Source: Elymus sibiricus
Lineage: Eukaryota; Streptophyta; Magnoliopsida; Poales; Poaceae
DNA: 64,000 bases
Direction: 5' to 3'
Assembly (NCBI GenBank): GCA_039707655.1
Contig: CM077666.1
Location: 285,747,166-285,811,165 of the forward strand
The position numbers were made by a program, and so were the translations under genes. Shown here piece after piece: positions 44,557 to 55,846 of this stretch. Position 1 is the stretch's first letter; each line of letters opens with the position of its first letter. A model generated the notes under the pieces. It searched no databases and had not been told where the DNA came from. It worked only from the letters and a program-made list of their open reading frames with translations.

Positions 44557-47500
44557 TGTAACATCCCAAAATTCTAAATTTTGGAATGTTATATTAATTA
44601 AATAAATATTATTGATTGTTTGATTGATTGACTGAAAGTGAGTGAAATTTGAAACTTTTTAAAAGTTTAACGAGAGGGAATGAAATGACTTTCCCAAAAC
44701 TTTCACTTTACATTTTGATCCTCAGGAATTCAAATTCATTTCACCACAAAACCCTAGAGTGAAGATGATATGACTTCTTCCATTTAAAGCAATAAAAAGG
44801 GATTTGGAAAGGATTTGAATTCTATTTGAAAAATATTTCAAACTCAGAAACTTTATGCAACTCAATGATTTTCATGAGAGAAGATAAAATGACTTCTTCA
44901 AATTATATGAAATATGAGTTGGAAGTTTAAAAGAAGGATTTGAAAGTGGTTTGAAATTCAAATTCAAACCCAATTTGGAGTTATTTGGTTTTTATTCAAA
45001 TTATTTTTCTCATAAAAACAAATATATGGAAATAAGGGTAAAATGATTCCCTTTAACAAAAAAATGGAGAAAAGTAAATTTGAAATCATTTTGGTATTTA
45101 AAAAAAATATTGCATTTTAATGCACTAGTAGCACTGTTTGAATTTTGGGATTTTGCGTGAATTTTATTTGAACTTGAGAAATAGTTCATGTTTTAGGATT
45201 TCTTTTTATGAAAATTTTGATATATAATATTCCTATATAAAGTTTTTATTTATTTTGTTTTATTTTAGTTTTCTTTCTGAGTTTTATTTTTAAAACAAAA
45301 AAAATGGCCTAAGCCCACTAGACTACAGCGCCAGGCCGGCCCAGCTAACCCCCGCGCGCGCCGAATCTTCTCCGGATCAGCCACCGATCTGTTTCCTTTC
45401 CCTCTCTCTGTCACTGCCAGGTGGGACCCACCGCCCGACCAAATCCTCACGCGATCATCGCCTTCCTTCGCCGGAGATCCTCACCGTCGCCGTCGGGATC
45501 CGCCGATCTCTTTCCTTCCGTGCGCCAACCTCCTCTCCCAGCCACCCCGGCTATAAAAGCCGAGGCCCTCGACCGATTCCGCCCCTAAGCCCTCTCTCCC
45601 GTCACCTCTCGTCGGCGAAATTTCTCGCCAGAGTTTGTTTCTGCCGCCGCTTGCTCCAGCTCGCCGCCGTCGCCTCCCACCTCCCTAAGCTCCGCCGCCA
45701 CCACCAACGTGACCACCGTGCTCGTCGGCATCCACTCATCCCCTCGCCTGAGCCCAAAACCCACCAGAGCCCGCCTCGCCGCCGACCACCTGACGCCGCT
45801 GCCGCACCCGAAGTCGCCGTCGTCGATTCCGTCCTCCTCCGCCGTCACGTCGACCACCGCTGGGCTTGCCGTCGAACGCCGCGTCGCCTCGTGCACTCCC
45901 CCGACGCCGATGACCGCCGGAGACGCCGCACGCATCACCACCGACGCCATCGCCGTCGTTCGCCGCCGCGGTGAGCTTCCCCCTCCGTCCGATCTAGATC
46001 TAGCGGCTAGGATTAGATCTGTTTTTTTATTTTTCCCGCGAATCGTTTTTCTCTAAGGTTCGGTCGTCCGCCCGTAGCCATCGCTCGTTCGCACGCTAGC
46101 CCAATCAGATCGCGCCACGTGTCCAGTAGCCGCTCCGTAGTGTTTTACTTTTTCTGTTTCCTTTTCTGTTTTTGTTTTATTTACAGAAATAGTTCCTGCT
46201 TTAGATTTTGAATATCTTCTATGTTTTTAATCCAAATTTAGTGCTTCTTTTTGCATTAGTTTCAAAATTTTATGAACTTTCTGTTGGCGCAATTGGATTT
46301 CAAATTTGAGTAGTTTAAATTTGAATTTGATGAATTTTGTTCAAATCACAAATTTGGCCATATCTTGAGTTTTATAATATATTTTTGATTGATTCTTTTT
46401 GCTACTGTTTTATTATTGTTTTGCCTATCCAGTGGCATTTAGTGATTTATTTTTAGTTTAATTTAAATTAAGTTTATTGCAAAAATAGTACTTTTTAGGT
46501 ATAGTTTTGTTTTATTTCTTTTTCTTGTGTTTTAAATGATTTTTATTATTTTCTTTTGTCACTTTTGACCAAGTTAGTTAGGTTTATGTTAGTCAACGGT
46601 AGACCAAGTTTTATAGTTAGTTAAAATTATTTTATTTTTGTTTTGTGTTAAAACTTGTATAGGTCATAATTTGAGTTTTATAAAAGCTTTTTAGTTGATT
46701 CTTTTTGCTAGGGAAAAATATTATAAAATACTTTCTGTTTATTATTTAGTTTTATATTTTGTTTTCTGTTAAGTTATTAGTTTAGTGTTTTTCTTTGCTA
46801 TTAAGTTTTTATTTAGGACAAAACTATTTTGTTGGTTGTGGTTAAGTCATAGAGTTTCTTTAGTGTTTTTTTTTCTTTTTGGAGTTTCTCTTTGGAATTT
46901 TATTTGGTTTTTCTTATTGATTTTCCTTATTGTTTATTTGATTGATTGCTATTTTGATTGTTAGAATTGATTGCTGGAATGTTTGCTTATGTGAATGCAA
47001 TGTTTGACTATATAGATTTCATCGGAGAGTGACGACTAGTTTTATCAAGTTTCCGAGAGCGATATTATCTTCATCAACTTACCAGGCAAGTTCACTTTGA
47101 CCATATTTTCATACCTATGCTTTATTGCATTTAGTGATACTTTTCAACATGTCCTCCAGTAGTTATATTGAGCTTGAAACTTGAGGGAGTATCATGAGTA
47201 GGAGAAACCCAATACCCCTATTACCATTGCCGAGAAGGGACGTTATCTTGAATTATTGCTATGCTCTAGTAGACGGGGGTTGGATGTGTGATACAAGAGT
47301 GTCGTGAGGATTAATAATTCAAGACCTGCATCATGATCAAGACTTCAAGGACTCAATATACCTCTCGGTGGAATGGAATGCATCTGGCAGCCTGATATCT
47401 ATCATGGTTATGCCCGGGAATCCTGGTATCTACCTGTGATCATCCCGACGGAATGCCACCCAGGCTCAAAGAGATGGATGGATACTTCAAGGCCGGAAAG

Positions 47501-48333
47501 CTTACGTGTGCAACCGCAAGTCATTATGGGCTCTAGCTTGGTTGACCTTAGTTGTGACTCTGGCCGGGACGGTGCTAGCAGATGTAGACGAACGGTAGGG
47601 TTGGATGGGCACCGGATGGTGGTCAGGGGAACTCTTTGGAAGATCATGGTTCGATCGTCCTGTTCTCAAACACTCTGAAGTGCGAGGACTTAAAGGGAGG
47701 GATCGAATCTTGCGGGTAAAGTGTACAAACCTCTGCAGAATGTTAAACTAATCGATTAGCCGTGTCCCCGGTTACGGACAACATGAGCACCGGAGATGAT
47801 ACTATCAGCCATTCTCGACACTATTAATAATAATGAGTGGGTTTATTAATAATTGGGATATGATAATTGGTTGGCGGAACCATCTCATTAACAACCAACT
47901 TTGGTAGTAATATTTGCATTTGACTCCTTTGTTGTAGGAAAAATCAGCTTTTCGCAAAAATTATAACTTAGAGCTACCACAACCATATTGCATATAGAAT
48001 AGACTTTTCATCTGCCCTCTATTTGTGATCTTGCCGGTACATTCAATGTACTAACCTACACGGCTGCAACGTATCATGTTGCAGGACTTTCTACGACAAG
48101 TAAGAGTTACGATATAGGGTTACGGTCTACACTCAACTTGCCATTGGCGTTGATGGGACTCCACACCCTTATGCTTTGTTTCCGCTGTGATATATAAGGT
48201 ATACTCTGGATCTACGTTATTTTTAACATGTGATGTTATGGTATTTCATCGATGTACTGTGTGTGCCAGCATACAGATCCAGGGATGGCACAGAAAGCAC
48301 AGAGACTTGACCGTATTGGGTCGGGTCGCTACA
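44557..48333 (+). mobile_element. Element D: 3.8-kb solo LTR
   Basis: Begins TGTAACATCCC and ends GGTCGCTACA, flanked by the perfect 5-bp TSD GTCTC (44552-44556 and 48334-48338). No PBS, purine tract or coding domain lies inside, so it is a solo LTR of an LTR family with very long LTRs, probably Gypsy (inference). It contains a GC-rich core promoter region (45.33-46.0 kb) inside otherwise AT-rich DNA. Confidence 0.9.
45551..45559 (+). promoter_or_regulatory. Putative TATA box of solo LTR D
   Basis: CTATAAAAG followed by a C-rich, CpG-dense leader. A consensus-like splice donor (GCG followed by GTGAGC) occurs at 45971. This looks like a strong LTR promoter with a leader that may be spliced (inference). 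Confidence 0.5.
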
Positions 48334-48338
48334 GTCTC

Positions 48339-49034
48339 CTGAGTCGTCACTTTCATATACTAGTGGGAATTTTTCATTATAAAACTTGGCTTGTATATTC
48401 CGATGACGGGCTTCCTCAAATGCCCGAGGTCTTCATGAGCAAGCAAGTTGGATGCACACCCACTTTGTTTCAGTATTGAGCTTTCATACACTTATAGCTC
48501 TAGTGCATCCGTTGCATGGCAATCCCTACTCCTCGCATTGATATCGATTGATAGGCCTCTCCATTGCCTATTGATCCACCGAGTTGATGCGAGACTTTCT
48601 TTCTTTTTGACTTCCCTTATGAATCTCTACCACCGCACTCTATTCCACGCGTAGTGCTATGTCCATGGCTCACGCTCATGTACCGAGTGGAGTTGAAAAT
48701 GTTGAAGCGCGTAAAAAAGTATGATCCAATTACTTGGTTTGACACCGGGGTGCTCATGATTTATATTAATGCGGTGAAGGCGGAGTCATGCCATGCTTAC
48801 ATAATTCAATGAGTAGGGATAACATTCGTTGAGCATCGTATATTTTGAAAAAGTAATGATTATGTTCTTGTATTCATGGATATTATTATGTTGATATCAA
48901 TTACTTCATCGTTTCTCAATATTTATACCGTAAAAAGATTACATGATAGACATGCTAGGTAGCATTCAACATCAAAAATTCTGTTTTTATCATTTACCTA
49001 CTCGAGGACGAGCGGGAATTAAGCTTGGGGATCC
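48339..49034 (+). mobile_element. Element B 3' internal end with polypurine tract
   Basis: Last non-coding part. It ends ATTAAGCTTGGGGATCC directly before the 3' LTR. No gene. Confidence 0.8.
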
Positions 49035-50526
49035 TGATACGTCTTCGACGTATCTATAATTTTTGATTGTTTCATGCTATTATGTTATCATTCTTAGATA
49101 CTTTACATGCAATTTTATATCATTTTTGGGGACTGACCTATTAACTCAGTTCCTAGTGCCAGTTGTTGTTTGCTGCTTGTTTTTGGTTTTACAGAAAGTC
49201 TGTACCAAACGGAGTCCAAACGCTACGAAACTTTTTGACGATTTTTTTCTGGACATAAGAGACTGTAGAAGCTTCGGGGGGTAGGCGCGCCCTGATGTCT
49301 TGTGGGCCCCTCGTGGCTCCGTCTGACATAATTCCAGCGCTATAAATTCCAAAATATTCCAAAAACCACAGAGAGCCACCCGAAACATTTTTTCTGCCGC
49401 CGCAAGTCTCTGTTCTTCCGCGATCCCATCTGGAGGCCTTTTCCGGTACTCTGCCGGAGGGGGAATCGATCATGGAGGGCTTCTACATTAACCTTGCTGC
49501 ACCTCCGGTGATGTGTGAGTAGTCCACCACAGACCTACGGGTCCATAGTGATTAGCTAGATGGCTTACTCTCTCTCTCTTTGATCTTCAATACAATGTTC
49601 TCTTCTGAGATCGATCTGATGTAATCTTGTTTTGCGGTGTGTTTATTGGGATCTGATGAATTTTGGGTTTACGATTTGAATATTCATTAAAAGTAATTGA
49701 GTCTTTTGTGAACTTTATTATGTGTGATTGTTATAGCTATGTAATGCTTTCCGATCTATCCGTTTGGTTTGGCCAACTAGATTGATTTATCTTCAGTGGA
49801 AGTGGTACATAGTAGTAGGTTCAATCTTGCGGTGTCCTCACCTCGTGATAGAAGGGGTAGCGAGGCATGTATTGTATTGTTGCTACTAAGGAGAAAACGA
49901 CGGGGTTTAATCATATTGCTTGGTTTTATGCTATCTACATTATGTCATCTTGCTTAAAGCGTTACTCTATTTGTTATGAACTTAATACCATAGATGCAGG
50001 CAGGAGTCGGTCGATTGGTGGAGTAATAGTAGTAGATGCAGGCAGGAGTCGGTCTACTTGTCACGGATGTAATGCCTATATACATGATCATGCAATGAAT
50101 ATCGTCATAACTATGCGCTTTTCTATCAATTGCCCAACAGTAATTTGTCTACCCACTGTATGCTATTTTTATGAGAGAGATGCCTCTAGTGAAAACTATG
50201 GCCCCCGGGTCTATTTTAATCATATTACAAAAACCAAAAAATACCTTGCTGCAATTTTGTTTCTTTTTATTTACTTTGCAATTTATCTATCTACCACTAC
50301 CAGATTTAATCCTTGCAATTAACGAGTACAAGGGGATTGACAACCCTCTTTCCTGCATTGGGTTCAAGTATTTGCTCTTGTGTGTTCAGGTACTATTGAT
50401 GGGTGTTTGCGTGGTTCTCCTATTGGTTCGATAACCTTGGTTCTCTACTGAGGGAAATACTATCCGCTACTATATTGCTTCATCCTTCCTCTTCGGGGAA
50501 AATCCCAACGCAACTCACAAGTAGCA
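49035..50526 (+). mobile_element. Element B, 3' LTR (1,492 bp)
   Basis: TGATACGTCTTCGACG to AAGTAGCA. It lacks ~40 bases near 49.27 kb present in the 5' LTR (around 29.15 kb). TATA-like box near 49.34 kb. Confidence 0.92.
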
Positions 50527-50677
50527 GTGCATCACTAGATTCATATTACATAAGACATAATAACGATAATTTGTAGCAGTGCATCACTATATTCATATTA
50601 TGTAGCCTCATTTGAAATACACTTTATACTAGTTATTACAAAAGGGATAGTATCAACAAGCACCAACTAACATCAAC

Positions 50678-51836
50678 TCAAAGAAGATCAGGATTGGCTT
50701 TCAAGATACGTTTGAACGATGCTTGACAGACTTCATCATTCATCTTCACAAAGTTAAGGCCTTTTGCCTTATGTTCTGTGAGATAATCTAAACTAGCCAA
50801 GCGCTCATTTTGATCAAACACGGTAAGGTCCATGACAGCCTTGTACAAGTCAGGGTGTGTTTCAGCATGGCAAGTGTTGTTGATAGCACTTGCAATCTCA
50901 TGCATAGCATCAGTCATGTTGCTACACTGGATTTAGCTCTCCTAAGTCAAACCAGATGCCCTCTTTCTCTTCTTATTTGAAGTAGGTGAAGGGTCCTGAG
51001 TGGCACTAGCAGTAGGAAGTACAAAGTTAGACCCAGGAAGATGTTGCAATACCTCATCAGTTGTTCCTTGCCCCTCCATGACATTGGGTTTATCTTTGTC
51101 TTCCACAACAATAGACGTTCCCAGTGGCACACCGGTGGCCATTGCATAATTCCCGGTGGCTTGCTTATTAGCAAAGCAAAGTTCCATATAGTTGCAGTTC
51201 TCAAGTGGGGAATTGAGCAATTCAGCATCTGTTGGATGATCCTGCAACACCATCTGAACAAAAGTAATTAACGAAGACATCATTTCAGCAATGAAGCATC
51301 ATCATATCACCTAAAGAAACTCATTCCAACATCAGTTCAACAAAAGTAACTGACTACAACATCATTTCAGCTATAAAACATCATCATTTTCAGCAAAACT
51401 AACTCATTTCAACACCATTTCAGGAATAAGACAACTCATTTCAGCACGCAAAAAAGGGTTGCTACATGTACATGCATACCTGAGTGTGGCCCAAATAGTG
51501 TTGTTCTTCTAGCAATACCATCTTCTTGTCATCATCCCAAAGTGCCCCACTTAAACCCTTCAAATAAACAATCCTTGTCCACCTATTCCGCCACTTGCAA
51601 ATATGATTGTGCACTTGGGTAATAGACACATCACCACCAACGAAAGTAGATATACGCTTTGCAACTTCCAATTTTTCGGCCTCTTTGAATCCTTTGTCAG
51701 TCTTGGCACCTCTTGCCACCACCTCTAAAAGACCTTTCAACATCATCGCCGACATAGGTAGAGTCTAATTCATGAACTTGGGGGCCTTCTTGGGAAGAGC
51801 ACCAACATTTGGAATCTCTTGCACCTCATCATCCAT
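50678..51836 (-). pseudogene. Harbinger Myb/SANT-like DNA-binding protein gene (broken)
   Basis: ATG at 51836. The N-terminal part has the plant Myb/SANT-like pattern: LLEVVARG...GFK near the start, then VHNHICKWRNRW followed by WDDDKK. A separate exon-like frame (51262-50943) is Ser/Thr/Asp-rich and ends in a KKRKR basic patch, a likely nuclear signal. A last frame (50917-50678) is helical and charged. Defects: a TAG ~23 codons after the ATG and a stop at ~50942. An intron of ~180 bp appears between 51.46 and 51.26 kb. In PIF/Harbinger this protein partners the transposase at the transposon ends. Confidence 0.75.
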
Positions 51837-52121
51837 CTACAACATAAACATTCCAGAAGTTAATAACCCATATATATATATATAGCATTCTAGCACATAA
51901 AAAGCATGTTTCGGAATTGAAATAACATACTTCAGCTCATAAATATGCATTCTAGCCCAACAAAAACACATTTCAGTACAGAAAATGCATTTCAGCACAT
52001 AAAAAAGCATATTTCAGCAGCTCAAAAGCATGTTTTAGCACATAAATAAAATAGTACATCAATTGTTTTAGAACACCAAGTCACAAATCAATTGTTTTAC
52101 AACACCTAGACACATGATACA
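51837..52121 (-). other. Spacer between the two Harbinger genes
   Basis: AT-rich and made largely of degenerate repeats of CATTTCAGCACATAAAA, plus a short (TA)n. No gene. Confidence 0.5.
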
Positions 52122-53442
52122 TTAAATGTTTGCTAGCCCTCTATTCGCCCACATCTGATTTGCAAATTCATCTCTCTTATGAGCCCAAGAATTATTGTCA
52201 TGGAAAATATCATTGTGATCTTCATCATTGGGTTCCGGATCCCATGTTTCCTGTGGTGGGAAATATTCATCCTCTTCATATTGAAGTACCCAATTGTGGA
52301 GAATTGCACAAGCTAGCACTACTTTTACTTGGGTCTTGTAACCATGGAATGGCTTATTGTAGACAAACTTCCAACGGTTTTTATACGCGGCAAAAGCCCT
52401 TTCAACCGTTGTCCTCAAAGAAGAGTGTCTTAAGTTGAACAACTCTTTAGCATTTTGAGGATGGTTCCCTCAACCATACTCTTTCAAGTGGTACCTCGTG
52501 CCATGGTATGGTGGAAGAAAACCCGGCTCACAGCATACCCCGCATCAACAAGGAAGAATTTTCCTATGAAATAACAACTATTAGCTATGGGTAGAAATAT
52601 TAATATATTTAGGTAGTAGGCTCCAATTTATTACCTGTACTTTCAACCCATCATCCCTCTCCAATGCATTTGCAAGTATAAGGGCATCATGAGCTGACCC
52701 CTCCCAACCCGCAAGTACATAGGTAAACTTTAGATCAAAGTCTACTGTGGCCATGAAATTTTGGGTAGTCCTCTCCATTCTACCCCAAAAGGCAGATGAG
52801 ATCCTTTTTGGGACTCTAGCAAGCACATGAATCCCATCAATTGCTCCAACACAATCCTAATTAATAAAGAAAAATTGTTGTTATTCATAAGTCTCATCGA
52901 TTGCTTCTCTTTGTTTGAAAAAAGAATTACCTTGAAATATGGATTGAAGCAGGTGCTTTCTTGTATTTTACGATGGCATTGGTTGGAGGGAGGCCGAATC
53001 ATCTCATCTCTCAACTCCCCAACAACGTAAAGCACTGCCTTAAAATACCTACTAATGACTTCGGTAGATCTTCTAAAGATCGATTCTAGTGTCCTATACC
53101 TTTGGTTATGGCCAAATACTAGAAGAAACATGGCAACTTGTTCCTCGATAGAAGTATGGATGCTATCCAACAACAAATTTCTATCTCTAAATACAGCATA
53201 CAAACGGAAAAAGGTGCTTTTCTCATTCTTAGTTGATTTGAACAATTTATGTCGCTAGAGTGATAAATGTATCTCAAATTTGACTCTCTAGATATGGCAC
53301 GACCGGCCATGCTGCCCACGGTTATCCTAGGTGTTTGTTGCCTAGATCTTCTAAACATGAGCATCATGTAAGCATACAATCCAGCCACTAGACCGGCTCC
53401 TCTCATAATTAGTTGCCTTTGTTTTCTTGCCAATTCATCCAT
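52122..53442 (-). pseudogene. PIF/Harbinger DDE transposase (broken)
   Basis: ATG at 53442. The helical N-terminal region (residues including SIEEQVAMFLLVFGHNQRYR and RSTEVISRYF) is typical of Harbinger transposases. Catalytic residues are visible: Asp of IDGIH (52836-52838), Asp of VDAGY (52544-52546) and Glu of TVERAF (52401-52403). An intron with AG/GT-like limits lies at ~52.93-52.86 kb and another near 52.64-52.56 kb. Defects: a phase change near 53.24 kb, and a phase change plus a stop between the VDAGY and VERAF blocks (~52.46-52.52 kb). Normally this enzyme excises and inserts the element. Confidence 0.85.
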
Positions 53443-54378
53443 CTATGACAATACAAGCAAATAATAGGAAACTTAGCACAACATAATTTTTTCAGCATGA
53501 CAAGCAATGAACAGAAGATAGATAGTTCACAAATTCCTTCATGCATAAAATTTTGTCTAAACCATAGTAGGCTCTTTGTACAGAAGATAGACAGTAAACA
53601 AAATCAAATGATCATATTCTAATTAAGCATACTAGGCTCTCTGTACAACAGCAAGGGCTCATCCCTGGTCACGCAGTAGGGGCCTGAGCCGAGGTAGGAA
53701 GGAGGGGGGTAGGGGAAGGAAGGGTGGAGGAGGCCGGAGGAAGGGAAGGAGGGGGCAGAGCTGCTACCTCTCCCGGCGGCGGCGGCGAGATGAGGGCCGG
53801 CCAAGAAGCAGGTGTGGGGCGGCGGCGAGGTAGACTCCTTCAGCAGGGGCGGCAGAGAGGTTGAACAAGGAAGGGGACTGGCGACGGGGTAGCTAGCGAG
53901 CGATCTCCTTGGATCTCGCAGGAGTGGCGGGGGATTGGATCTTTTGCCCCACTTTACATGGGGTTTGATGATTTGCCCCAGCATTGTCTCAATGACTAGT
54001 GGCCCCGGCCCTACCCGTCATTCTCAGGGGGGGGGGGAATGATCAAAGTTAGAAGTAAACTGGGGCAAAAGATTCAATTTCTCCAAGAGTGGCTGGCGGC
54101 TAGGTCAGGAGGGGGTCGCGCGAGGGGAGGGGGGAGGGGGTCGCGCCAGGGCAGTGGGAGGGGTGGTCGTTTGAGCAAAGTGGGTCGGGGGAAGAATTTT
54201 CTCGTGTGCGGTCTCAGCCTCGCTCGACCCGGCTGGCCTCTCTGGGTGCTTCGACTGAGCATAGCTGAGGGCCTTTTTTGCATCAGATGAGCATAGCCCA
54301 AGTGAGCCCATACACCCTACCAAACAAACAAAAGTGGATTGGATAGGAAACTTTTTGGCCTATACACCCTCCATACAT
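53443..54378 (-). other. Harbinger 5' region
   Basis: No gene. A GC-rich block (53.66-53.94 kb) upstream of the transposase is probably its promoter/5' UTR. There is a G-run near 54.03 kb and CACCCTACCAAACA-like repeats of the TIR near 54.31 and 54.36 kb. Confidence 0.5.
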
Positions 54379-54394
54379 GCTACCAAACACACCC

Positions 54395-54540
54395 TTGAAG
54401 GCCATCATGATCGCTCGTGAGTAATTTTCTTTGGACCATGGGTCTGTAGCAGTAGCTAGATGGATCTCTCTCTATCCAAGTATAGGATGAGAAGATCTAA
54501 TATCTCTAGCTAGATGGTTCTCTTTCTCTATGGGTATGTA
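54395..54540 (+). mobile_element. LTR G fragment, right part (after Harbinger)
   Basis: Continues 28468 (CATCATGATCGCTCGTGAGT...). Homologous in reverse to LTR H at 27.66-27.72 kb. The end is lost at the LINE relic. Confidence 0.65.
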
Positions 54541-54568
54541 ATAGTGACACACCTTTATTAGATAGTAA

Positions 54569-55059
54569 TCAAAGTTGCATCACGAGCATAGGGGTGATGG
54601 AACTAGGAGTCTCATCTAACCAAGTACTAGGATGAGAAGATTTAGCAAGTCTAGCTAGTTCATGCACTACAAGATTCCCTTCTATATGACAATGCTTGAG
54701 TAGGATATGGGGAAATTCACGAGACATGTGATAACAGTCATAAAAAAATGCAGCTGCAAACCCTGAGAAGTTCTCGCCTTCTTGCATCGCATTAATAACG
54801 TCAGTGTTGTCTGAGTTTATGATCAGCCTTGTGCAACCAAAGGTTCGAGCCAAATTCAAACCGAACCGAAGCGCCAACGCTTCCGCCGTAAGGACACCAA
54901 CACAATCGCTTGTCTTGTTGTTTCTGCCGCCAGGAACCTGCCTGGGCTATCCCGCAACACTGCACCCACCAATCCCTGAAGCGTATACCGATCATAAGCC
55001 GCATCGACGTTGAGTTTTACATAGCCACTGGCTGGGCGTGTCCAGCCAGTTCTTTTCAC
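54569..55059 (-). pseudogene. LINE-type RNase H relic (RVT_3-like)
   Basis: Two overlapping phases together give an RNase H domain of plant L1-type LINEs: W.RP..GYVKLNVDAA (first catalytic Asp), GAVLRDSPGRF, then ALRFGL, INSDNTDV (Asp) and HELARLA. A phase change near 54.85 kb removes the continuity around the catalytic Glu. The upstream reverse transcriptase is absent. The 3' side has AATAAAGG (minus, ~54.55 kb). It could alternatively come from a stand-alone RNase H-like gene. Confidence 0.7.
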
Positions 55060-55090
55060 CTTTGCATTTGGAGAAGAGATGACAGCGAAA

Positions 55091-55601
55091 TTTGACAGAA
55101 TAGCTCAAATTGCTAGTATAATCTGTGTCGGTTGCTGTTTCTGCTCATCGTGTACAAGTTTTCTTCTCTCTCATTACATGTACCAAGGTGCAACTGCCAC
55201 AATATGTGGTCTGTTCTTCCGTGCCCCAGAAGCCAGGCTTCATTTGAAGGGAGGAATAACAGACATTCCAACACAGATTCGCTAGCATGGTATGTCCATT
55301 GTCTAGACTTGCTACACTGTATACATCACCAATAAGTTTTTCTCATAATCAAAACAAAGAAAGAAAATATGATAGTCTTTTCATTCTTTGACAAGCGTGG
55401 CTAGTAGTTGTAATGCACTGTTCACCTGCTCCCTCTTTTTCGCGCATGTTCGTTTCTGTCACTAAACCAAAAGAGGTTTCAGATGTACCAGTTCTTGATT
55501 ATGCCGGATTAGATCCATGTATTAGACAACTAATAAGATGGGCGCATGATTGTATCAGATTCAATTGGTGCTCCATGGGATGCGAATTTCCTTGTACAAC
55601 C
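55091..55601. other. Unassigned spacer
   Basis: No gene, RNA or element recognised in this half-kilobase. Confidence 0.4.
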
Positions 55602-55697
55602 AGATTCTGCTGTCTGACAGCTGGAAAAAAAAAGATTCTGCTGTCTGAAGTACGTGCCTCCCCTCCCCGCAAAAAAAAAAGAAGTACGTGCCTCCCC
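55602..55697 (+). repeat. Two tiny poly(A)-bearing insertions with direct repeats
   Basis: AGATTCTGCTGTCTGA occurs at 55602-55617 and 55633-55648, around 15 bases ending in eight A. GAAGTACGTGCCTCCCC occurs at 55647-55663 and 55681-55697, around 17 bases ending in ten A. Each looks like a TSD around an almost fully truncated poly(A) retrosequence. Slippage-type duplication is the alternative. Confidence 0.6.
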
Positions 55698-55761
55698 AAT
55701 GGATGTCATCTAAGTACCTCCAAGCACTTATATAAATTAATAATTTGTTTTACACTTCAAA

Positions 55762-55767
55762 GACAGC

Positions 55768-55816
<49 letters not shown>

Positions 55817-55841
55817 ATGGGTTCAAATCCCACAGTTGTCA
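55762..55841 (+). tRNA. trnL-UAG: tRNA-Leu (anticodon TAG)
   Basis: 80-nt nuclear-type tRNA gene. The acceptor stem GACAGCT pairs with AGTTGTC (one G-T), with discriminator A. The A box TGGCCGAGTGG and B box GGTTCAAATCC are both present. The anticodon stem CCAGA/TCTGG encloses loop TTTAGGC with TAG at 55796-55798. The long variable arm is the leucine class II type. A CAA motif lies just upstream (55758-55760), a TATA-rich stretch at ~-35, and a T-run follows. No intron. Encodes the decoder of CUA-type leucine codons. It appears intact and is the only host gene found. Confidence 0.95.
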
Positions 55842-55846
55842 TTTTT
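55842..55846 (+). terminator. RNA polymerase III terminator of tRNA-Leu
   Basis: Five T residues directly after the discriminator base, the normal Pol III stop signal. Confidence 0.85.

Larger units (their letters stand above)
28904..50526 (+). mobile_element. Element B: non-autonomous LTR retrotransposon
   Basis: 5' LTR 28904-30447 and 3' LTR 49035-50526, with flanks ATGCA (28899-28903) and GTGCA (50527-50531), a TSD with one change. tRNA-Asp-type PBS and purine tract are present. The internal region is ~3.7 kb once the nested hAT (32681-43779) and solo LTR (44557-48333) are removed. It contains one acidic frame and a long non-coding 3' part, and no protease or pol. Confidence 0.92.
28472..54394 (-). 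mobile_element. PIF/Harbinger transposon carrying nested elements
   Basis: Terminal inverted repeats GGGTGTGTTTGGTAGC (28472-28487) and its reverse complement (54379-54394) are flanked by TTG on both sides (28469-28471 and 54395-54397), a 3-bp TSD as in this superfamily. The two genes typical of PIF/Harbinger follow: a Myb/SANT-like gene (50678-51836) and a DDE transposase (52122-53442), both minus strand. LTR element B is inserted at 28904-50526. Without nested DNA the transposon is about 4.3 kb. Confidence 0.88.

Noticed and set aside
45585..46056. Overlapping GC-rich frames on both strands near 45.6-46.0 kb
   Set aside because: Ala/Pro/Arg low-complexity translations in several frames of the CpG block of solo LTR D. 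No domain or consistent coding signal.
53619..54323. Pro/Ser-rich and Gly/Arg-rich frames upstream of the Harbinger transposase
   Set aside because: Low-complexity translations of the GC-rich 5' region. They overlap in several frames and no domain is seen.
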